Below are positions 31,635 through 41,471 of a stretch of DNA of 64,000 nucleotides, one piece after another. The DNA comes from Frateuria edaphi. GTDB lineage: Bacteria > Pseudomonadota > Gammaproteobacteria > Xanthomonadales > Rhodanobacteraceae. The notes below the pieces were generated by a model. The model was not told the DNA's origin. It searched no databases and worked only from the letters and a program-made list of their open reading frames with translations. Where the stretch lies: contig NZ_CP088251.1 of the NCBI RefSeq assembly GCF_021117405.1, positions 3,018,501 through 3,082,500 on the forward strand, given 5' to 3'. Position 1 is the stretch's first letter. Every line of letters begins with the position of its first letter. Position numbers and translations under genes: made by a program.

Positions 31635-33011
31635 ATGACCGCCCGTCGCCCTTCGCCCGCGAGCGCCCTCATCCTGTGCAGTGCGCTGCTGCTTGGCTGG
31701 CCCCTCGCCAGCCGCGCCGCGCTGCCTGCGAGCGTGGCCGGCCAGCCGATGCCCTCGCTGGCGCCGATGCTTCAGAAGGTGACGCCGGCGGTGGTGAACA
31801 TCTCCACCAGGACGCGGGTGGCGGTGCGTGATCCGTACTTCGACGATCCGATCTTCCGCCAGTTCTTCGGCCTGCCCTCCTCGCCGCGCGAGCGGGTGGA
31901 GCAGAGCCTGGGTTCGGGTGTGATCGTGGATGCCGCCAAGGGCTATGTCCTGACCAACAACCACGTGGTCGGCGGCGCGGACGACATCACCGTGACGCTG
32001 CAGGACGGACGCACCTTCAAGGGCAAGCTGATCGGCACGGATCCGGATACCGACGTGGCGGTCGTGCAGATTCCGGCCAAGGGACTGAAGGCGCTGCCGG
32101 TGGCGGACTCGTCGAACCTGCGCGTGGGCGATTTCGTGGTGGCGGTGGGCGATCCGTTCGGGCTGGGGCAGACGGTCACCTCGGGCATCGTCTCGGCGCT
32201 GGGCCGCTCGGGGCTCGGTGGCGCGGGCTACCAGAACTTCATCCAGACCGATGCCTCGATCAACCCCGGCAATTCGGGCGGCGCGCTGGTCAATTTGAAC
32301 GGCGAGCTGGTCGGGATCAACACGATGATCCTGTCACCGTCGGGCGGTAACGTGGGCATCGGCTTCGCCATCCCCAGCGACCTCACCACGCAGGTGATGC
32401 GGCAGTTGATCGCGCACGGCAAGGTGGTGCGCGGGAGCCTGGGCGTGCAGACGCAGGACATCACCCCGCGCATCGCCAGGCTGCTGAACCTGTCGACCGA
32501 CCAGGGCGTGGTGGTGACCCGCGTCGCGCCCGACTCGGCCGCGTCGCATGCGGGACTCGCGCCAGGCGACGTGCTGCAGGCGATCGACGGCAAGCCGCTG
32601 CACGACAGCGACGAACTGCACAACGCCGAAGGCCTGTTGCCGCTGGGCAGCCAGGTCACGCTGAAGCTCACGCGCAACGGCGAGGCCCGCCAGGTGCAGG
32701 CCACGCTGACGCCGGAGAAGCTCGCCACCGTCGACGGCGCCACGCTCGATCAGCGGCTGGCCGGGGTGCGTTTCAGCGAGCTGTCGATGGCGCAGCGCGG
32801 CCAGGGCGTCGCCGGCGTGGCGGTCACGTCGGTGCAGGGCGGCAGCCGTGCCGACCGCCTCGGATTGGACGAGGGCGATATCGTGATCGGCGTGAACAAC
32901 CGGCGTGTCACGAGCCTGCGCGAACTGAGCGGGCTGGTGGCGATGCAGCCGCGGCAGCTGGTGCTGGTGGTGGAGAACGATGAGGGCGTGCGATACGTGC
33001 CCATGGATTGA
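31635..33011 (+). CDS. Do/Deg-family periplasmic serine protease (Deg-type)
   Basis: A 458-residue HtrA-type protease. A signal peptide (ending ASRA) precedes a trypsin-like domain with the catalytic triad H110 (NNHVV), D140 (TDVAVVQI) and S214 (GNSGG). Two PDZ domains follow (about 255-345 and 375-455). It degrades and refolds misfolded envelope proteins. The ATG at 31635 has AAGGAG six bases upstream. It is monocistronic, divergent from nrdJ. Confidence 0.93.
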   Translation: MTARRPSPASALILCSALLLGWPLASRAALPASVAGQPMPSLAPMLQKVTPAVVNISTRTRVAVRDPYFDDPIFRQFFGLPSSPRERVEQSLGSGVIVDAAKGYVLTNNHVVGGADDITVTLQDGRTFKGKLIGTDPDTDVAVVQIPAKGLKALPVADSSNLRVGDFVVAVGDPFGLGQTVTSGIVSALGRSGLGGAGYQNFIQTDASINPGNSGGALVNLNGELVGINTMILSPSGGNVGIGFAIPSDLTTQVMRQLIAHGKVVRGSLGVQTQDITPRIARLLNLSTDQGVVVTRVAPDSAASHAGLAPGDVLQAIDGKPLHDSDELHNAEGLLPLGSQVTLKLTRNGEARQVQATLTPEKLATVDGATLDQRLAGVRFSELSMAQRGQGVAGVAVTSVQGGSRADRLGLDEGDIVIGVNNRRVTSLRELSGLVAMQPRQLVLVVENDEGVRYVPMD

Positions 33012-33028
33012 GGGCGGCGCCGATCGAA

Positions 33029-33055
33029 CTCCCGCTCTCCGGCGGGGAGAGGGCG
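33029..33055. repeat. Palindromic CTCTCC/GGAGAG intergenic repeat
   Basis: CGCTCTCCGGCGGGGAGAGG-type hairpin after the Deg gene; the same motif recurs at 49458 and 49543. It may act as a transcript-end hairpin. Confidence 0.5.
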
Positions 33056-33218
33056 CTGAGCGTTCGCGCCCCTACTCCGCCTTTGCTTAACGCCAACCTG
33101 TGACCGTGCTTGATGTTTGGCGACCGGACCGATGAAATACCGGACTCCCATCACTGCGCGCGTGCCATCTACACGGCACGCTCACGCCACTCATCGAAGC
33201 CGTAGGTCGTCCGAAGTC

Positions 33219-34517
33219 ATGCCCGTCCGTTCCGTTCGCCTGTCCGTCGCCGCCCTGCTGGGCGCCTGCCTCACCACGGTCGCACTCGCCGCCGGGCCCA
33301 CCCTGACCCTGCGCGGCGACGTGGCCACCACGCGAGGGCTGGTGCAGGACCTGGCCTCCGCCTGGAGCCGGAGCGGTCACGGCAAAGTCGACGTGCAGCC
33401 GTTCAATACCGCCTCGGGCCTGGATGCGCTGCGCAGCGGCAGCGCCGACATCGCCGGCAGCGCGCGCGACGGCAACGGCAGCGCGCAGGAGTCCGGGCTG
33501 GTGTTCACCCCGGTGGCGTGGGACGGGCTGGTGATGATCACCCACCCGAGCAACCCGGTCAGCAACCTCAGCCTCAAGCAGTTGCACGATATCTATTACG
33601 GCAAGATCACCAACTGGAGCGACGTCGGTGGCCGCAGCGCACCGATGAACGTTTACGCGGTGGCGAGCCCCGGTGACGGCGTCGAGTTCAGCCTGCGCAA
33701 GCTGCTGTTCGGCCGCGGCAACCAGCCGGTCGCGGCGCCGCGCCTGTACGTCAACACGGCCAAGCTCGAGGAAGCGGTGGCGCTCGATCCGAAGGCGATC
33801 GGCGTGACCACGCTTTCGCGCGTGGCCGGCAACGGCAAGGTGAAGATGATCCGCATCGACGGCACCGCGCCCAGCGCCGCCACCGTCGCCAGCGGCCGCT
33901 ACGAGCTCTACTCGCCGCTCTACCTGGTGACCAACCCGTCCAGCCCGCACGCGGCCGAGGCCAAGGCCTTCGTCGACTTCGCCACCTCCAACCAGGCCAC
34001 CGCCGCCCTGCGCGGGCACAACACCGTGCCTTACGCCGCCGGCAGCGCGCTGGCTGCGGCCGATGCCTCGCGCCGCGCGCAGATCCTCGCCGCGGTAGGC
34101 GCGCATGCCGTGGCGCAGCCGACGCCGAGCGCCGCGCCGCCGGTTGCCGCGCCGGGCGCCACGTACGCTTCGAGCGCCGCCATCGCGCCGACCTCCGAGC
34201 GCACCGCCGAGGCCAAGCGCGCGCTGGAGGAACGCCGCGCCAAGGCCGCCGAAAAGGCCAGCCTGAAGGGCGTGCACGGCGAGGCGACCACCGTCGATGC
34301 CGCCGCCGCGCGCGGCCCCGCCTTCGCCAAGGTCTCCGCCAGCGCCACGGTCAAGTCCACCGTCGCCAAGCCGCGCACCTACAAGGTCACCAAGGGCGAC
34401 ACGCTGTCCTCGATCGCCCGCTCGCACTCGGTCGACGTATCCGACCTGCGCGCCTGGAACCACCTGAAGGGCAACGAGCTGAAGGCCGGCCAGGTGTTGC
34501 GCCTCGGCGAGCGCTGA
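33219..34517 (+). CDS. PstS-like substrate-binding protein fused to a LysM domain
   Basis: A 432-residue secreted protein. A signal peptide (VRLSVAALLGACLTTVALA) is followed by a PBP-like domain of the phosphate-binding PstS type (about 25-280): GSADIAGSARDGN, VMITHPSNPVSNLSLKQLHDIYYGKITNWSDVGG and SPLYLVTNPSSP are typical. A charged Ala/Lys-rich linker (285-385) leads to a C-terminal LysM domain (about 388-430; KVTKGDTLSSIARSHSV...NELKAGQVLRL) that binds peptidoglycan. PstS normally lacks a LysM. No pst transporter genes are adjacent, so it may be an orphan binding protein held at the wall. Confidence 0.85.
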   Translation: MPVRSVRLSVAALLGACLTTVALAAGPTLTLRGDVATTRGLVQDLASAWSRSGHGKVDVQPFNTASGLDALRSGSADIAGSARDGNGSAQESGLVFTPVAWDGLVMITHPSNPVSNLSLKQLHDIYYGKITNWSDVGGRSAPMNVYAVASPGDGVEFSLRKLLFGRGNQPVAAPRLYVNTAKLEEAVALDPKAIGVTTLSRVAGNGKVKMIRIDGTAPSAATVASGRYELYSPLYLVTNPSSPHAAEAKAFVDFATSNQATAALRGHNTVPYAAGSALAAADASRRAQILAAVGAHAVAQPTPSAAPPVAAPGATYASSAAIAPTSERTAEAKRALEERRAKAAEKASLKGVHGEATTVDAAAARGPAFAKVSASATVKSTVAKPRTYKVTKGDTLSSIARSHSVDVSDLRAWNHLKGNELKAGQVLRLGER

Positions 34518-34531
34518 GCGCGGGTGCGCGC

Positions 34532-35257
34532 ATGCGCATCCTCGCGCTGACGCTGGACCTGGACGACACCCTGTGGCCGGTGCTGCCGGCCCTGGAGTGC
34601 GCCGACCGCGAGCTTGACGCCTACCTGCGCACGCACCATCCGGAAGTCGCCACGCGCTGGCCGATTCCCGCGATGCGCCAGCTGCGCGCGCAGGTCGCCG
34701 CCGAGCGGCTGGACCTGGCGCACGACTTCACCACGCAGCGCCACCTGACCATGCAGCGCGCCTTCGAAGCCTGCGGGTTGGCCCAGGCGCCGATCGAGGC
34801 GTTGTGGGAGGTCTACTACGCCGCACGCAACCGCGTGGAGCTCTATACGGACGCCCTGCCGGCGCTCGAGCGGATCACCGCGCGCTGGCCGGTGGCGAGC
34901 CTGACCAACGGCAACGCGGATCTGGAACGGATCGGCATCCACGCGCATTTCCATTGCCAGGTCTGCGCGCGCGACACCGGCGTGGGCAAGCCGGACGTGC
35001 GGATTTTCCAGGTGGCGGCCGAGCGGCTCGGCGTGCCGCCGGAGCACATCCTGCACGTAGGCGACGACGCCGACCTGGATATGCGCGGCGCGCGCGAGGC
35101 GGGCCTGCGCACGGCGTGGATCAACCGCGAGCGGCTGCCGTGGCCGGACGGGCTGGGCGAACCACCGGACCTGGACCTGCCCGACATGGGTGCGCTGGCG
35201 GGTTGGCTGGAGCGCAGCCAGGGGCTGGCAGGCGGCTCCGGTTCGCAAACCTTGTAG
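34532..35257 (+). CDS. HAD-family hydrolase (YigB-like)
   Basis: A 241-residue haloacid dehalogenase-like phosphatase. Motif I is LDLDDTLWP (nucleophile D9/D11), motif II SLTNGN, motif III Lys in GVGKPD and motif IV VGDDADLDMRGA. The closest known relative by layout is YigB, a flavin-pathway phosphatase. It is 14 bp after the LysM fusion gene, so it may be co-transcribed, but the functional link is unclear. Confidence 0.85.
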   Translation: MRILALTLDLDDTLWPVLPALECADRELDAYLRTHHPEVATRWPIPAMRQLRAQVAAERLDLAHDFTTQRHLTMQRAFEACGLAQAPIEALWEVYYAARNRVELYTDALPALERITARWPVASLTNGNADLERIGIHAHFHCQVCARDTGVGKPDVRIFQVAAERLGVPPEHILHVGDDADLDMRGAREAGLRTAWINRERLPWPDGLGEPPDLDLPDMGALAGWLERSQGLAGGSGSQTL

Positions 35258-35291
35258 GAGCAGCGAAGGCGGCACACGCATCGGTTCCGCC

Positions 35292-35354
35292 CCTTGTAGC
35301 ACCCGTGCGCGACCGGGGAGATGGCGGTTGCGCACAAGTGCGCTCCTACAGGGA
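35292..35354. repeat. Inverted REP-like pair, GTAGGAGCGC family
   Basis: CTTGTAGCACCCGTGCGCGACC and the facing block with GTTGCGCACAAGTGCGCTCC, about 30 bp apart. Similar blocks are common in intergenic regions of this order and of Pseudomonas. A related partial copy lies near 60650. Confidence 0.6.
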
Positions 35355-35457
35355 TCTGCTTCGCACGCGTTATCGGGTGCGTAGCTGGTGGCGGTTTGGC
35401 ATCTCCCACGCATCGGCGCATCATGGTCGACTCGCCGCAGCCATGAGGCACGAAGCC

Positions 35458-36852
35458 ATGCCGGAGCGCTCCACGTCCGCCCTGACCGAACGCAAGGCCG
35501 GCAAGGCCCAGGGCGTCGCCATCGAGACCATCGACAGCGCGCGCTACAAGAACACCTTGAAGCGCCTGGACGCCACTCAGCGCCGCTGGCTGGAACAGAC
35601 CGGCTTCGAACCCAGGCCAGGACGCTTCGCCCTGTTGCCCGATGCCAGCGGCAAGCTCGCCCGCGTGCTGGTGGCGGTCGATCCGTCCGAGCCGCTGGGC
35701 GCACTGGCCGGACTGCCGTATGCGCTGCCGGCCGGCACCTATCATCTGGCCGAGGCCGGCGCGCTTGCCGATACGCACCACGCAGCGCTGGGCTGGGCGC
35801 TGGGCGCCTACCGTTTCGAGCGCTATCGCAAGGGCGGGCGCGTGCCGGCCACGTTGGCCATACCCGCCGCGGAGCTTGCCGCGCTGGCGCCGCTCATCGA
35901 AGCCACCGCGCGCGTGCGCGACCTGGTCAACACGCCGACCGAGGACATGGGCCCGGAGCAACTGGCCGATGCCGTGAAGCAGGTGGCCAAGGCGCACAAG
36001 GCCAAGATCCGCGATTGGGTCGGCGATGAGCTGCTCAAGGCCAACTTCCCCACCATCCACGCCGTCGGGCGCGCCAGCCATCGCGCGCCGCGGCTGGTCG
36101 AGTTGAGTTGGGGCAAGGCGTCCGATCCGAGGCTGGTGATCGTCGGCAAGGGCGTGTGCTTCGACACCGGCGGGCTGGACATCAAGCCGTCCGATGGCAT
36201 GCGCAACATGAAGAAGGACATGGGTGGCGCGGCGCACGCGATCGCCCTGGCCGGACTGGTGATGCAGGCGCAGCTGCCGGTGCGGCTGACGCTGCTGGTG
36301 CCCGCGGTGGAGAACGCCATCGCCGGCAACGCGATGCGCCCGGGCGAGGTCATCACCACCCGCGCCGGCCACACGGTGGAAGTGGACAACACCGATGCCG
36401 AGGGTCGCCTCATCCTGTGCGACGCGATCGCCTATGGCGCGGAGCAGCAGCCGGACCTGATGCTGGACTTCGCCACCCTGACCGGTGCCGCGCGCGTCGC
36501 GCTGGGCCCGGACCTGCCGGTGCTGTTCGCCAACCAGGACGCGGCGGCCGATGCCTTGCTCGAGGCCGGTCGTGCAGTGGACGATCCGCTGTGGCGGCTG
36601 CCGCTGTGGCGGCCGTACCGCAAGATGCTCGAGTCGTCGGTGGCGGACTTCGCCAACTCGGGAGCCTCGCGACATGCCGGCGCCATCACCGCGGCGCTGT
36701 ACCTGGAGCGGTTCGTGCCCGATGGTCTGCCGTGGCTGCACCTGGACACCTACGCCTGGAACGATGCCGACCGCCCCGGCCGCCCGCGCGGCGGCGAGGC
36801 GATGGGCCTGCGCGCCATGTTCGCGTTCCTGCAGCACCGCTACGCGCACTGA
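35458..36852 (+). CDS. M17 leucyl aminopeptidase family protein
   Basis: A 464-residue cytosolic aminopeptidase of the M17 (PepA-like) family. The C-terminal catalytic domain has KGVCFDTGGLDIKPSDGMRNMKKDMGGAA (metal-binding Lys/Asp), the signature NTDAEGRL, and RHAGAITAALYLERFV. It releases N-terminal residues using two metals. The ATG at 35458 has GAGG nine bases upstream; an ATG 15 bp earlier is possible. It is followed by a hairpin-repeat pair and the TPR-hydroxylase gene. Confidence 0.9.
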   Translation: MPERSTSALTERKAGKAQGVAIETIDSARYKNTLKRLDATQRRWLEQTGFEPRPGRFALLPDASGKLARVLVAVDPSEPLGALAGLPYALPAGTYHLAEAGALADTHHAALGWALGAYRFERYRKGGRVPATLAIPAAELAALAPLIEATARVRDLVNTPTEDMGPEQLADAVKQVAKAHKAKIRDWVGDELLKANFPTIHAVGRASHRAPRLVELSWGKASDPRLVIVGKGVCFDTGGLDIKPSDGMRNMKKDMGGAAHAIALAGLVMQAQLPVRLTLLVPAVENAIAGNAMRPGEVITTRAGHTVEVDNTDAEGRLILCDAIAYGAEQQPDLMLDFATLTGAARVALGPDLPVLFANQDAAADALLEAGRAVDDPLWRLPLWRPYRKMLESSVADFANSGASRHAGAITAALYLERFVPDGLPWLHLDTYAWNDADRPGRPRGGEAMGLRAMFAFLQHRYAH

Positions 36853-36875
36853 TCTCCCGGCCGACGCATCAGTAA

Positions 36876-36930
36876 GGTGGGTTAGGGCCCACCGTGCCGC
36901 GCGACCGGGAAAGGCGGGCTGAAGCCCACC
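36876..36930. repeat. Two hairpins of the GGTGGGCT/AGCCCACC type
   Basis: GGTGGGTTAGGGCCCACC (36876-36893) and GGCGGGCTGAAGCCCACC (36913-36930) in the gap between the M17 and TPR-hydroxylase genes; both fold into short stems. They look like copies of an intergenic repeat family. Confidence 0.5.
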
Positions 36931-36973
36931 CTGCGACCGCATGACCGGTCGCATGATCCGGTACGCTGCGCGC

Positions 36974-38311
36974 ATGAACGCATCGATGCACGCTCCCGAT
37001 GCTGCGGCTGTCGCGGCCTGCCGCGAAGAGGCACGCGCAGCACTGCAGCGCGGCGACTTCGCCCGTGCCGAGCAGGCGTTTTCAAGGCTGCTCGAACTCC
37101 GCCGCGACGACGTCGAGACGCTGCAATTCCTGGCCTCTTGCCAGCTCGGCCGTGGCGACGCGGCACGCGCGATCGAATGGTTGCGCACGGCGCACGATGC
37201 CCAGCCCCAGGACGCCGCGATCCTGCATCAACTGGGTGCGGCACAGGTCGTGGCCGGGGATCTGCGCGGCGCGGAAAAAAGCCTGCGCGAAGGCCTCGCG
37301 CTGGCGCCCGGCATGTTCGTCGCGCGCCTGCGCCTGGGCGTGGTGTACGAGCAGCAGGGGCGCCGGCACGAGGCCGTGACCGCTTACCAGGGCGCGATCA
37401 ACGCCGCGCAGGCGCAGGGGCGCTGGCTCAGCGACGAGACCACCGCGCCGGGCGTGCGCGAGGCGGTGAAACACGCCGCGCAGTACGTCGCCGCGGGCCG
37501 TCGCGAACTGTTCGACGCGGTCATCGAGCCATTGCGGCAACGATACGGGCGGACGGAACTGAGCCGCGTCGACCAGTGCCTGGCCATCTATCTGCGCGAG
37601 CGGCCCGCGCTTCTGCCCGATCCGCGGCAGCGTCCCTTGTTCCTGTATTTCCCTGGCGTGCCCAGCCAGCCGTTCTATCCGCGCGAGCGCTTCCCGGAGC
37701 ACGCGCGACTGGAAGCGGCGGTCGATGTGATACGCGAGGAACTGCGCGCCGTGCTGTCGGATGCGGACGATCCGCTCGTGCCGTTCCTGGGCGCGCCCTC
37801 GGCCGAGGCGATCGCGGCGCGATTGCTCGGTTCGACCGGCGCGCAAGAGGCATCCTGGGATGCGTTCTTCTTCTATCGGCACGGCGTGCGCCATGACGGA
37901 AATTGCGCGCGCTGCCCGCGTACCAGCGGCCTGCTCGATGCCATGCCGCTGGTCCGGGTTCGCGACCACGCGCCGGAAACCCTCTACTCGGTGTTGCGCC
38001 CGGGCACGCACATCCTGCCGCACCGCGGTGTCACCAACACGCGCCTGGTCACCCACCTTCCGCTCATCGTGCCGACCGACTGCGCGCTGCGCGTCGGTGG
38101 TCAAACCCACGTGTGGGAGGAAGGCCGCTGCGTCACCTTCGACGACACCTTCGAGCACGAAGCGTGGAACCGCAGTGGCCAGACCCGCGTGGTGCTGATC
38201 GTGGACAGCTGGAATCCCGACCTCAGCGAGGTGGAGAGGATGGCGGTGAGCGAGCTGGTCGCGGCCATCGGCGACTTCAACCGGTCCACGGCGGAACCTG
38301 ATCCGCCATGA
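36974..38311 (+). CDS. TPR protein with aspartyl/asparaginyl beta-hydroxylase domain
   Basis: A 445-residue protein. N-terminal TPR repeats (about 15-150; for example ARAALQRGDFARAEQAFSRLLEL) bind a partner. The C-terminal part (about 210-425) is an Asp/Asn beta-hydroxylase-like fold (AspH family, 2-oxoglutarate/Fe(II)): the HILPHRGVTNTRLVTHLPL block gives candidate ligand H350, and FEHEAWN gives H395. Such enzymes hydroxylate Asp or Asn in peptides. The gene lies next to a TonB receptor and a TPR-sulfotransferase in the same direction. No signal peptide, so it acts in the cytoplasm. Confidence 0.88.
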   Translation: MNASMHAPDAAAVAACREEARAALQRGDFARAEQAFSRLLELRRDDVETLQFLASCQLGRGDAARAIEWLRTAHDAQPQDAAILHQLGAAQVVAGDLRGAEKSLREGLALAPGMFVARLRLGVVYEQQGRRHEAVTAYQGAINAAQAQGRWLSDETTAPGVREAVKHAAQYVAAGRRELFDAVIEPLRQRYGRTELSRVDQCLAIYLRERPALLPDPRQRPLFLYFPGVPSQPFYPRERFPEHARLEAAVDVIREELRAVLSDADDPLVPFLGAPSAEAIAARLLGSTGAQEASWDAFFFYRHGVRHDGNCARCPRTSGLLDAMPLVRVRDHAPETLYSVLRPGTHILPHRGVTNTRLVTHLPLIVPTDCALRVGGQTHVWEEGRCVTFDDTFEHEAWNRSGQTRVVLIVDSWNPDLSEVERMAVSELVAAIGDFNRSTAEPDPP

Positions 38312-38476
38312 GCCACACGGCCGTCCAGACGGCCGGAAGATAGTGGCCATGACAGCCGCCTTGCACACCCATGACTGAGGGCATGGGCACTTGCTTGTTA
38401 AACAGTTGTTGCTGTCATACTCGGTGCGCTCGAAATGAGCGGGGGAAGCAGGGATTTACTTCACCGGGGAGTGCAC

Positions 38477-41368
38477 ATGAAATACGACTTGAATCACTTG
38501 TCATTGGCAGTGCGTCTGGCGTTGAGTGCGGGTGTTTTTTCGGTAGCGGGAGTGGCTCAAGCGCAAGTGTCGACACCGGACAGTCCGCAGTCGACCGAAC
38601 AGACGTCGCAAGACCAGGCCACGCCGCCCTCCAAGAAGGAAGCGAAAACGCTGGAGTCGGTCCAGGTGACCGGCTCGCTGATCCGGCGCGTAGACGCCGA
38701 GACGGCCAGCCCGGTGATCACGCTTGACCGCGCAACGATCAGCAACTCGGGCAAGCCCGTGCTGGGCGACGTGCTGCAACAGATGCCAAGCATTTCCGGC
38801 AATGCCACCAATCCGGCCAACAACAGCAACGGTGGCGGCGTGGCCAGCCCGTTGCTGGAAGCCGGCGATGGCGCGTCGCGCGTCTCGCTGCGCGGCCTGG
38901 GCAACAACCGCACGCTGGTGCTGGTCAACGGCCAGCGCATGGCCAACCCGGACATCAACCTGATTCCGCCGGAGATGATCGAGCGGGTCGACGTGCTGGC
39001 CGAAGGCGCCTCGACGGTGTACGGCTCCGACGCCATCGGCGGCGTCGTCAACTTCATCCTTCGCAAGGACTTCAAGGGCGCCCAGTTCAGCCTCAACGAC
39101 GGCATCTCCAGCCATGGCGATTCGCGGCGCCACGGCTTCAACCTGACCGGAGGCATGACCGGCGAGCGCTACAGCATTGCCGCCGGCCTCGACTACAACA
39201 AATACGACGCGACGCTCGGCGCCGAGCGCAAGTTCTCCAAGCAGCAGTTGTACCTCTCCAGTGGTTCGGTGGTGGCGGCCGGTTCCAGTTCGATCCCGAC
39301 CGGCCGCATCCAGGTGCCTGCCTCGGTCGCTGCCCAGTATGGCTGCGCGGTCGATCCGACGACCGGCACCGCCCAGGTGACGCTGGCCTCGGGCGACGGG
39401 TCGAGCCAGGCGGACTATCGCTGCCGGCTTTCCTCCGACACCTACAACTACGCCGCGCTCAACTACATCCAGACCGCGCAGAAGCGCACCAACGGCTTCG
39501 TGCTGGCGAACTTCAACGTCACCGACAACGTGACCGCGTTCGTCGACGCGTTCTACAACCACACGGTGTCCAGCGGCCAGGACGCGCCCTCGCCGGTCGG
39601 CACGGGCGACGGCCTGATCATTTCCGCGGACAACCCGATCAATCCGTTCGGCATCACGTTCAGCCAGAACGCGATCGCCGGCGATCCGAACAGCGGCTAC
39701 AACTTCCAGACCCGCCTGACCGGTGCCGGCACGCGCGTGCACAGCTACACCACCAACACCGGGCAGATCAACGCGGGGCTGCGCGGCAATTTCGGCCAGA
39801 CCAGCAGTTGGATCTGGGATGCCTCGATCAACTACAGCCACACCAAACGCGACCAGCGCGACACCAACGAGGTCGACATTCCCTCGTTGCAGGCCGCCGT
39901 GGATGCCGGCGCGAACATCTTCGACCAGGCGAATGCCGGCGATGTGCTGAGTGCCGGCGTAAAGACGCCGATCTACGTCTTCACCCAGTCCACCAAGCAG
40001 GCCCAGGTCGACGCCAGCGGCGAGCTGTGGGACCTGCCCGCCGGCCCGGTGCAGCTGTCCGTCGGCGCCCTGTACCGCAAGCAGTTCATGAACTACACCG
40101 TGAGCGACTTCGCGGTGCTCGATCCGGTGACCACCACCTGCCAGATCCTGCAGGAAGCCTGCGGCTCGCCCGGCCGTGGCAGCTACAACGTCAAGGAGCT
40201 GTTCGCCGAGACGCTCATCCCGCTGGTCTTGGACGTGGCATGGGCCAAGTCGCTGTACCTGGACCTGGGCGTGCGCAGCTCCAACTACAGCACCACCGGC
40301 ACCACCACCAACGGCAAGATCGCGATCGAGTGGCGCCCGACCGACGACCTGCTGGTACGCGGCACGGTCTCGCAGGTGTTCCGCGCGCCCAACCTCAACG
40401 AGCTGTACGACGGTCGCACGCTGGTCCAGCCGGTGCTCAACGACCCCTGCGTCGGGCTCTCCGCGGCTGAGCTCGCGCAGCACCAGGCGGCCTGCCAGTT
40501 CGTTCCGGTGAACTGGGCAGGCAACGATCCGGCGCAGGTCAACACGTTCTATTCCGGTGCCGCCACGGTGGGCGCGTCGCTGAAGCCCGAGAAGGGCAAG
40601 TCGATCGATTTCGGCCTGGTCTACGATCCGGACTGGGCGCCGGGCGTCTCGACCAGCCTCGACTTCTGGCACATCTACCTGTCCGACACGCTGACGGCGA
40701 TCCAGGCCGATACCGTCGTCAACTCCTGCTACAACAACAGCGCCAGCCCGTACTGCTCGTTCATCACGCGCCAGGACAACACCAGCCGGCAGCCGGGCCA
40801 GGTGTTCCTGATCAACACGCCGGTGGTCAACCTGGGCACCCTCAGCACGTCCGGCATCGACTACACGCTGCGCTACAAGATCCCGCACTTCAATGTGGGC
40901 AGCATGGATCCAGGCAACTTCCGGGCCGGCCTCAACACCAGCTACACCTCGACCTACAACGTCAACGCCACGCCGGACGAAGCGGACTCGGAGACGATCA
41001 ACTACGCCGGCACCTACACGCCGCAGTTCGGCAACATCTCGCGCTGGCGCGGGACGGTCACGCTCAACTGGGACAAGGGCAACTGGAGTGCCCAGTGGCA
41101 GTCCCGCTACATCAACAGCCTGACCGCGCTCAATGCCGACGCCGCCATCCACGGCGTGGACATCCCGGTGGCCTCGGTGGTCTACCACTCCATCCAGCTG
41201 GGCTATTCGGTGCCCTCGATCCACACCCGCTTCGACGTCGGCGTGGACAACCTGATGGACAAGCAGCCGCCGCGGCTTTACCAGAACGGTTCGAACTACA
41301 ACGTGGACACCGCGACCTACGATGTACTCGGCCGCTACTACTGGGCTCGTGCGACAGTGAAGTTCTGA
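38477..41368 (+). CDS. TonB-dependent receptor
   Basis: A 963-residue outer-membrane receptor. A signal peptide (ending AQA), a TonB-box-like ESVQVTGS, an N-terminal plug domain (about 60-200, with VSLRGLGNNRTLVLVNGQRM and GSDAIGGVVNFILRKDF) and a long 22-strand barrel ending in aromatic-terminated YYWARATVKF fit the large Xanthomonad receptor type. It imports a substrate using the TonB-ExbBD system. GGGAG with a five-base spacer supports ATG 38477. The substrate is unknown; the neighbours point to peptides or modified peptides rather than iron. Confidence 0.92.
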   Translation: MKYDLNHLSLAVRLALSAGVFSVAGVAQAQVSTPDSPQSTEQTSQDQATPPSKKEAKTLESVQVTGSLIRRVDAETASPVITLDRATISNSGKPVLGDVLQQMPSISGNATNPANNSNGGGVASPLLEAGDGASRVSLRGLGNNRTLVLVNGQRMANPDINLIPPEMIERVDVLAEGASTVYGSDAIGGVVNFILRKDFKGAQFSLNDGISSHGDSRRHGFNLTGGMTGERYSIAAGLDYNKYDATLGAERKFSKQQLYLSSGSVVAAGSSSIPTGRIQVPASVAAQYGCAVDPTTGTAQVTLASGDGSSQADYRCRLSSDTYNYAALNYIQTAQKRTNGFVLANFNVTDNVTAFVDAFYNHTVSSGQDAPSPVGTGDGLIISADNPINPFGITFSQNAIAGDPNSGYNFQTRLTGAGTRVHSYTTNTGQINAGLRGNFGQTSSWIWDASINYSHTKRDQRDTNEVDIPSLQAAVDAGANIFDQANAGDVLSAGVKTPIYVFTQSTKQAQVDASGELWDLPAGPVQLSVGALYRKQFMNYTVSDFAVLDPVTTTCQILQEACGSPGRGSYNVKELFAETLIPLVLDVAWAKSLYLDLGVRSSNYSTTGTTTNGKIAIEWRPTDDLLVRGTVSQVFRAPNLNELYDGRTLVQPVLNDPCVGLSAAELAQHQAACQFVPVNWAGNDPAQVNTFYSGAATVGASLKPEKGKSIDFGLVYDPDWAPGVSTSLDFWHIYLSDTLTAIQADTVVNSCYNNSASPYCSFITRQDNTSRQPGQVFLINTPVVNLGTLSTSGIDYTLRYKIPHFNVGSMDPGNFRAGLNTSYTSTYNVNATPDEADSETINYAGTYTPQFGNISRWRGTVTLNWDKGNWSAQWQSRYINSLTALNADAAIHGVDIPVASVVYHSIQLGYSVPSIHTRFDVGVDNLMDKQPPRLYQNGSNYNVDTATYDVLGRYYWARATVKF

Positions 41369-41403
41369 CGCTCCACGCCAGCGAAGCTTGCTGACGGCAC
41401 CCG

Positions 41404-41435
41404 GAGGGGTCGCGGATAACTCCGCGGCCCCTCTT
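41404..41435 (+). terminator. Hairpin after the TonB receptor
   Basis: GAGGGGTCGCGG / CCGCGGCCCCTC with a 6-base loop and one T:G pair, followed by a short TT. Strong stem, weak T-run; it may only attenuate before the sulfotransferase gene. Confidence 0.6.
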
Positions 41436-41471
41436 GCATAATGCGGATCGGCCGACCGCGATCGAGGACGC

